Below are positions 57,106 through 64,000 of a DNA stretch of 64,000 bases, piece after piece. The notes beneath the pieces were generated by a model. It did no database searches. It worked only from the letters and a program-made list of their open reading frames with translations, and was not told the DNA's origin. Position 1 is the stretch's first letter; each line of letters begins with the position of its first letter. The DNA lies in the NCBI GenBank assembly GCA_026874595.1, contig CM049308.1, positions 90,647,624 to 90,711,623 on the forward strand. The letters run 5' to 3'. Source of the DNA: Sipunculus nudus. Its lineage: Eukaryota; Annelida; Sipuncula; Golfingiida; Sipunculidae. The translations under genes and the position numbers were made by a program.

Positions 57106-59040
57106 TTTTTTTTTGCTGCTGTGACAATGATTACATAGCTTAACTTAACTTTAAAAGTAATGTACTGAATTCAAAATTGGCTTCCCCAGAGGCTTAACAG
57201 ATTTGTGGATGCATTATAACATCTTATGTGGGTCATGATACACACGGTGAAAAAAACAAGGATTTTAACACTAGGAGTTGTCTTCCTGGAGTCATATAGG
57301 TTAGGTTGTCTAACACTTGGTCGTCTGACTGTGGTGGTCTCGATGGGTGTAAATCGATTGTTTTACAAGTGCTTTATCAATGAAATATTATATTTACAAT
57401 ATAAATATTACAATAATATAAGAATAATACAGATTTAATAATAATAATAATAATAAAAATAATAATAAAATGATAATAAACGCTTTAATAAATAAACAAT
57501 GACAAGGAATTTTGCAAAACTCATTTTTTAGAAACATTACATTTCAGAATTATGACTAAAGGGGATGTGGGAAATTATTCATTTAAAATAAATTGAAAGA
57601 AAATATATTACCATATCCGACTTAATTCTACATTATATAATAACAATACCTGGACTTGGATGAAGTGTTCTAGGAGGCAACCCCCAATTAACTGTTTCAA
57701 ACTGTTGAATAGCAAACATGTCTTAAATTCAGTTAAAGCAATTCATTTTATCTTTCAGCAGGTCAGTTGTCCTCAGAATGTGGAAAGTAATGGACACAAC
57801 TCTTGTCAAATTTTAAACCAAAACCTTTCCTGTAGATCAGTATAGATTTGTGGTGAGTAATTAATTACTCATGGTTCCCATTCAAATGCTAGTTGAATAA
57901 TATAGGAATAAGTGTGGTTTGCTCAGATCTGAGTTCTGTACATTGTTATAGCAAGTATAAATGATACCAAATGCTTCTAACAAATTGACCTGTAAATGTA
58001 GTGTTAACTATTACAGTTTTGCAGAGCAGTGCACATCAGTAGATCTGCATGATGACCATAGATGATGAAACCAACAAGGCTTGAAAAAAAAAATCACTCA
58101 CCAGCAAGTGTTTTTGACAAACTACATGGCCTGAATTTGCCAAATAGGCCTACCCATTAAGCCTCAGAGCAACAAAAAAGAGAGTCCTCTGCTAAATCAA
58201 GCTATATAATTTATAAAGGCAAAGCTCATTATTTTTACAGTTCATCATTTGCCTAAAACACATCAGATCACAACAATTTCAGTCCTATGGCCCAATGCCT
58301 GGAAATTTTAATCATTTCGTAAAATGCCCGAGTGAATCAGTCATTTTGTGAAATGGCTGAAATATTTGACAATTTCACAAAATGCCTCACTACACAGTGC
58401 GCCTGAGTTCATCAATGAGACATACATCATACTCTTTGCTCAATTTCTTAGTCATATAATTGCAAATGAAACCAACAGGGAAAAGTAATAATTAATGAAT
58501 TGTGCCCATCCGCAATCCCAAGCTGGTTGTACCATGATGTTTACGGTGCCAATCAAAATGTCAACAAGAACTGTCTGGCATCTGAGATAATTAAGGCATA
58601 TTCCCCATAAAAATAGCCCCCCTTCTTCAGAAGCACTTCTGACACTTGAGAAGGCCACGGTCACCACAAACCTGGAGGAGAGAATTCACATATCAAATTT
58701 AAAGAGAAAAAAAGCAGTTATTCAAAAGTTATGGGTTTCACTAAAATCCTACGTTCTTCAGGTGTGACCTTGAAAACCAAGACTAAGTATCAATGATCAC
58801 AATAGACCAGATGAGTTAAAGTCAGCTGAGCTAAAAAATGAGAATAGAACAAAAGATCTGGACCATTTTCATTATGCAAACATGCTAGATTTTTCTTTGA
58901 AGTACTTTAAATTAGACTGGCAGGGATAGGTGGACTCAGATTCCAATTTGCCAGACGATCGCGGGAGCACATTGAATCTTAACCATGAATACTTAAGTTG
59001 GCATTTATACTAAGTCTACTTGAAAGTATGAAAGAAAAAA
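57106..59040. other. AT-rich DNA with one dispersed-repeat copy
   Basis: AAT microsatellite at about 57437-57477. At 58690-58837 there is one AGGTCA-family unit (CAAAAGTTATGGG, TGACCTTGAAAACC) joined directly to the common terminus GTCAGCTGAGCTAAAAA. No gene recognised. Confidence 0.5.
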
Positions 59041-59043
59041 AGC

Positions 59044-59322
59044 TCAATTCGCCTCTGTTTCTTCCGCTTCTATGCTTTTCAAGGCAAGTCCCGTGAGTCT
59101 GTCTTGACCCATGGTTTTGAATATGCGCAAATTGGAAAATGAACTCTTTGCTGAAGATGAGATAGGAATACATCCCAGTGTCTTGAAGAGCAGCCGCACG
59201 TTGGGAAACGTGCCTCGACTTTGAAGTAGTAAAGAACTGATATCCCCTATGTTGTGACGGGCCGTGGGTCAAGACAGACACGCGAGATCTGCCTTGGTTA
59301 GCGGAAGAAACGGGGCGAATTG
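59044..59322. mobile_element. Foldback element with ~65-bp inverted arms
   Basis: The left arm (59044-59114: TCAATTCGCC, TTTCTTCCGCT, AAGGCA, GTCTGTCTTGACCCA) faces the right arm (59262-59322), whose reverse complement shows the same blocks in the same order. The loop of about 150 bp has no similarity to known proteins. It looks like a MITE or an inverted duplication. No target-site duplication was identified. Confidence 0.7.
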
Positions 59323-60037
59323 ACTATGACAAGGTTGTGAGAAAGTGTGATCGACGATTGAAATTCTGATTATTCTATGCAATCATGACCTTCAAGCAGA
59401 AGGAGGCTCTTTAACAATTATTTTTATCATTTCTATTCCTGGCGGGAAAAAAACCCTTCCATATAATGTTGTCTTATTCACGATACACACTGCCTGACTG
59501 CTAGTCGGCAACAGAGTTTCCTTAATTGTAATCTCTATTATTGAAATGATCCACTTTTTCATGTAATGTTTGTATGACTTTAATTCATATTGAGTTGTAA
59601 ATCACGTATTTTGTTTGAATAATTCTAAAAGTAATTGATCATCATGTTACTTAAAAAACTACAACAATAACATGGCTGTCTGAGTCATCTGACGGCCACT
59701 TGCCAAAGTGAATACAAATTTTAGAATATGTAGCGACAATGATATTTAGGGGCAGAGTGAGCCACAATATATTATATATTGTTATATTTGCTATTAACGT
59801 CGGAAAAAAAGGTTATTCTTTATGCCTTTATTTGATTTACCTAGCCAAACCGGATATTTAATGTTATTCATGATAAATTGCTGCAGGCAGAGTGGCCTTG
59901 AGATATACAGTACACATGAAAATGGAATAACTCATATTTTCATTGTAACGTGACTTATCTTCACACCCAAATATATGGTGTAAATCCCGCAATCATTAAC
60001 ACGTGTCGTAGGTCGAATAGTTTCAGGCACGCGCGCA

Positions 60038-60137
60038 CATACACACACACACACCCTCACACACATATATATATACATAATTCACACGCAAGCTTACGCA
60101 CGCACACACGAACACACACACAGACACACACATACTT
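60038..60137. repeat. CA-rich microsatellite
   Basis: Interrupted (CA)n and (CACG)n repeats with an AT segment in the middle, followed by a C run near 60150-60164. Open frames on both strands here are low-complexity. Confidence 0.9.
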
Positions 60138-60283
60138 TTCCACTCGGTCCCCCCCCCCCCCCCCTTCAATTCGTTTTGCCGGGTACGCATTCCGTATGCC
60201 AGATACGCGCATAAGGGATCTAACCTTATTTGTTTAGTCAATGGCGATTTTGTCCGCATGCCGCATTCCATACATAAGGAATC

Positions 60284-60301
60284 TTAGCTTAATTAAGCTA
60301 A
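60284..60301. repeat. Perfect 18-bp palindrome
   Basis: TTAGCTTAATTAAGCTAA is its own reverse complement. It stands alone, with no known element around it. Confidence 0.6.
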
Positions 60302-60989
60302 AATGGGGGCCTAATTAACTGGAATGAATAAAAAAAAATACCTTGAGAAATATTTTAGTGATTGGTTATAACTAATATCTGAGAGTCTTTTTTTTAATAT
60401 CTTAATCCCATCGATGAAGGTCACATGCTCAAACAACTACATTTAAAAACTTTGATTGGTGGTTTAGTGTTTTAAATATTCTACAGAATATAAACTATCA
60501 AAGAGAGGCTGCAAACCCATGACAGGTGCCATGTCACTTGGACACAAGATTCCGAAAATCCAATTGTTTCAAAATATAAATACTGAATTTTGTTAAGAAG
60601 TTTAACATCTCATATTAGGCCTCTGGTGCCTCATCAGGTTTAGTGTCAAAACGTCTAAAGAGTCCAAATGCCAAATTTCAGTGTGCAGCTACTCCTGGGA
60701 GGGAATACAGTATAATTACCTCAAGAGGTGGTTTCACCAATAACTCTCAAAAAATGAATGAATACGGGTGCGGTGTAAACAGAATGTGGTTTTGGAGTTA
60801 ACCATTTTTTTCATAGTTGATGCCGTATACAGTGAATATAGTTTCCAGTGTGAACAAAGTTCATTAGTCACATAAAAAAGCACCAATTGACAGCTGCTGA
60901 TTGGATGGTGTCATGTAAAACAATAAATAAATACAACACACTAAAACAAAGATGGCTACTAGTGTCAGATCACTGTGAAGAGTCCAAAA

Positions 60990-61720
60990 AGTTTTGAAAC
61001 ATAAACTGGAGATTTATTGTAAAATTCTTTATCACCAGATTAAACCATCACTTCCATATTCAGCTTTCTTTGAAATTATTTCAAACTACAAAGTTTTAAA
61101 AAATTGTTATGGGGTTTACAAAATTTTACATTTCGGCAGATTTGACCGGGAGAATGAAGGTCAAGGTCAACGGATTTCGAACTCATCGAAGATTTTGGTA
61201 GGAACAATAAGCGTTTCAAATTTTAGGGGGAAATATGCAGCCCTTCAAAATTTATCATGTTCAGAGGCAATTACCATAATTCGGCTGATTTGACCTTGAA
61301 CATCCTGGTCAAGGTCACCGCTTTACGAACTCTCCCGAGAACTTGGTAAGAACAAATTGCAAACCAAATTTGAGGACAAAATGTGAAGCCCTTCAAAAGT
61401 TATGGGGTTTACAAAATTTTATATTTCGGCAGATTTGACCTTGAAGATGAAGGTCAAGGTCACCGGATTTAGAACTCATTCGAGAATTTGGTAGGAACAA
61501 TGAGTGTGTCAAAATTTGGAGGAAAATATGCAGCCCTTCAACAGTTATCATGTTATCAAGACAATAACAATAATTGGGCAGATTTGACCTTGAAGATGAA
61601 GGTCAAGATGACCGGATTTCGAACTCGTTCGAGAATTTGGTAGGACGTTATTTGTGTCAAATTTGAGGACAAAATGTGAGGCACTTCAAAAGTTATGGAG
61701 TACACAAATTTGATGGTAGC
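60990..61720. repeat. ~147-bp tandem array of AGGTCA-containing units
   Basis: Units start near 61139, 61287, 61433 and 61580 (GATTTGACCTTGAAGATGAA, GGTCAAGGTCACCGG), with spacing 146-148 bp. The array ends with a GGTAGCGCCACCTT core near 61715. Related units lie in GSS intron 4 and at 58.7 kb. Confidence 0.85.
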
Positions 61721-61739
61721 GCCACCTTGTATCTGTATA

Positions 61740-64000
61740 AAATACTAATGCTGATATCAGCATCTATGAAATCACGACGCGCCAAACGATGTTTGATTGA
61801 CTATAATTGATGATCAACGTGAATATTCGAATATATTTGAGGGTCACAGTTCCTGATGAGGCCAAACTATCATAGAGAAGAATATGATGTCTGGTATCAG
61901 ATTTTAAGCGCGAATAACTGAATACGGTCCCTTCTTATATCCATATGATATGGAAGTAATCTGTAGTCAATCCTAACTGACAGAATACGAACGGACATGA
62001 GTTCACCACGGTGTTTTACAATCAAATTTTTCTCTTAGTGGCCGAATTGCTGTCGGCATTTTGGAAATTAATAATACTTCTTAGTAACTTATGATTTGTT
62101 CATGAAGCTGAAATATCACGATTCACGTCTATAAAAAATGAAACTTTCAATATCCCGTGCCCCCCACCCCCCGCCCCCCCCCCCCATACCCCGTGCACGG
62201 TCCGCCCGGCACTCAAATTATTCTGATCAAATCACTCATATATATCAAAGAATGAGTTTTATATATCCTTTAGTAATAGGGCCAATATGTTAACCGTATT
62301 TTAAAATACAGGGTGCATTTAAAGTTTGCTTCTTAATAGAGTATCTAAAGAAGAATGCATTTCAAATGTTTTGGTTTTCCAAAGTTCTTGAATTAACCAT
62401 CAGTAGCATCGGGAAAATAATCTTCAGCCATTTTCTCTAGGAGAAATTAAATCATTTTGATAATAACTCTAAATATTAATAAATCTTAAATATCCAGTAT
62501 GTTTATCTGCACAAATGTACTAAAGAGAAACATAACTAACAAACAAACATTTTAACAGGTTTACCATATAAGTTATTGTCAAAAATGCAATGAAACATGT
62601 AATACAATCTGTGTGGTCATGCTTGTGTTTTGGTGGTTTAGTGCAATATAAAATTCATGTTGCCCGACTGGGCAGGAGCATTCAGAAGTGGGTTGGACTA
62701 TTCACCAAAAAACCACAGAAAATCAACCAAAAGCCACTTCGAATCAACAAAGGTTTTTTGACATTCCTGAATTTTTAGTTGTTTTAACTGATAAGTAACA
62801 TAAGATGATAAGATGAATAGGGTAAAACGTATTATTTACAATAATAAATAACAGATTAAATAATTCACATATACATTCCTCTCACAATTCGAAGGTTTAA
62901 CATTCTTATAACTAATATTCTAAAACATCGGAATGTTTTTTTTATATTGACGGGAGAACACGATGGTGTTCAGCACGTACCCAGTAACTGTTGGACTTGG
63001 AAAGGTATCGCCACCTGTTGGCCAAATCGGTTACTAACAGCCCTGTAAGTGAATCAGCAAAAAGCTTCAAGTTTACTTGCCCTAGATTAGAATCATGTGC
63101 TCATCGAGTTTGGCTAAAAAGGCGTTGATATATTATAAAAATTTGTAAAATTTTCAATTTGTGTTTAACATCTGTAAAACTTTTTTTTCTAGAAGACCTT
63201 AGAAAAATGCTATCTGACAACATTGGCACGCCCCCTCTGTTCGCCAGTGTGTGACGCTCATATACAACTATATTAAAGCATACACGGCATTGTCGGCGAC
63301 GACTTGTTTAAAATAAATCAGATATAAGACTTACATCATGATTTTATGGGATTTTAACTGTCGTCTTGTGGTTGATGCTGCGTATCTGTTTATTGTATGT
63401 AAACATTAACATTTTAACACACGTACTGTAGTTCGTGACGTTGCCGAGTGTGCCCTGTCCTCGGAGTCTGACTGATCGCCTGGCCTCTTCCACAACAAAA
63501 CATAGTGTCTTAAATAGACACACGGTGGCGCTCCACCACCTCGATATGGCTACGATAAGGCATATCCGAATCAACTATTTACGCCTGCGGCTCACAGCTG
63601 ATCATAATTCATAGTCTAAACTAATCTCGATCAAGACTAATGTGGTAGGGTACATAATAAACGTACACTTGCAGTGAGCTGGCGTGTTTTTCTGTTATTA
63701 TTGTTTGAGGGAGCTTGCTGTCCATTCCGTGCAACAAGTTTCAATGCCATGCAGGTCCCATGAAACGTCTAAACCAACTATTGAGGGCATAAAATCCGGC
63801 ATTCTCCACAAAGAAGTTCTGTCCATGAATTTCAAGGATAAATCTCCTGCCTACACTGATGCACACAGTAGGCTTTCATGTTGAAAACGAGCTAATTCAC
63901 CAGGGAATTGTAAATGCTCATAATGAGGGCGTAAAATTCCCCCCCCCCCCCACTTTTTAGCAAGGGTGGGGGGGGGGGGGGTCAATATAATAACCCCCTG
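61740..64000. other. AT-rich end of window, no gene recognised
   Basis: C-rich run at 62158-62186, G and C homopolymers at 63939-63982. The open frame 63344-63574 (minus) has host-like composition but no recognisable domain. A lone GCCACCTG core lies near 63008. Nothing else identified. Confidence 0.45.

Noticed and set aside
56819-57124. 101-aa frame with eight-residue IQSHSIHQ-type repeats as a secreted or structural peptide
   Set aside because: It is explained by the 24-bp minisatellite; no signal peptide, promoter or splice context.
60023-60271. 82- and 95-aa frames across the CA repeats
   Set aside because: Low-complexity translation of a microsatellite.
63344-63574. 76-aa minus frame as a first coding exon
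   Set aside because: Composition is mildly coding-like, but no domain, no partner exon in the window and no clear splice signal were found.

Overview
The window looks like nuclear DNA of a marine invertebrate, most likely a bivalve mollusc. It is AT-rich, its genes are split by GT-AG introns, and it is crowded with short tandem and dispersed repeats, including the 12-bp palindrome GGTGGCGCCACC and units ending in CAGCTGAGCTAAAAA, which I associate with bivalve genomes. The taxon is an inference from repeat style, not from a diagnostic gene.

Only three host protein genes can be supported. At 2.7-8.9 kb two four-transmembrane claudin/PMP22-superfamily genes lie head to head: gene A on the minus strand (coding exons 5192-5399, 3252-3398, 2716-2882; 173 aa) and gene B on the plus strand (7646-7826, 8157-8303, 8677-8936; 195 aa). 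They share intron phases and an identical middle-exon length (147 nt), and about 2.2 kb lies between their start codons. The third gene is a complete glutathione synthetase (GSS) on the minus strand, 42169 down to 25666, with 12 coding exons giving 492 aa. It catalyses the second, ATP-dependent step of glutathione synthesis.

The rest is repeats. From 9.4 to 24.4 kb there are inverted-repeat clusters, a tRNA-derived SINE, a ~335-bp tandem family, ~110-150-bp units built around GGTGGCGCCACC, and a block of about 1.5 kb present twice. GSS introns carry minisatellites. Four of them (introns 1, 9, 10 and 11) begin exactly at the 5' splice site, and their repeat unit contains the exon end and/or the donor. 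Intron 8 holds a 2.2-kb array of a 52-bp unit, intron 7 a second copy of the ~335-bp family, and intron 4 AGGTCA-rich ~140-bp units. Upstream of GSS lies a broken Ty3/gypsy-type LTR-retrotransposon fossil (about 42.4-46.3 kb) with unrelated DNA inserted in it. A truncated CR1/L2-like LINE follows at 49.0-49.6 kb. A ~3.36-kb non-autonomous hAT-like element (53021-56377) has an 8-bp target-site duplication and carries an 11-unit ~168-bp satellite at one end. The last 7 kb holds a foldback element, a ~147-bp tandem array and no recognisable gene.

The observation most worth following is the repeated birth of minisatellites at 5' splice sites of one gene. In intron 1 at least nine array copies keep the ten-base exon/donor junction of the real exon.
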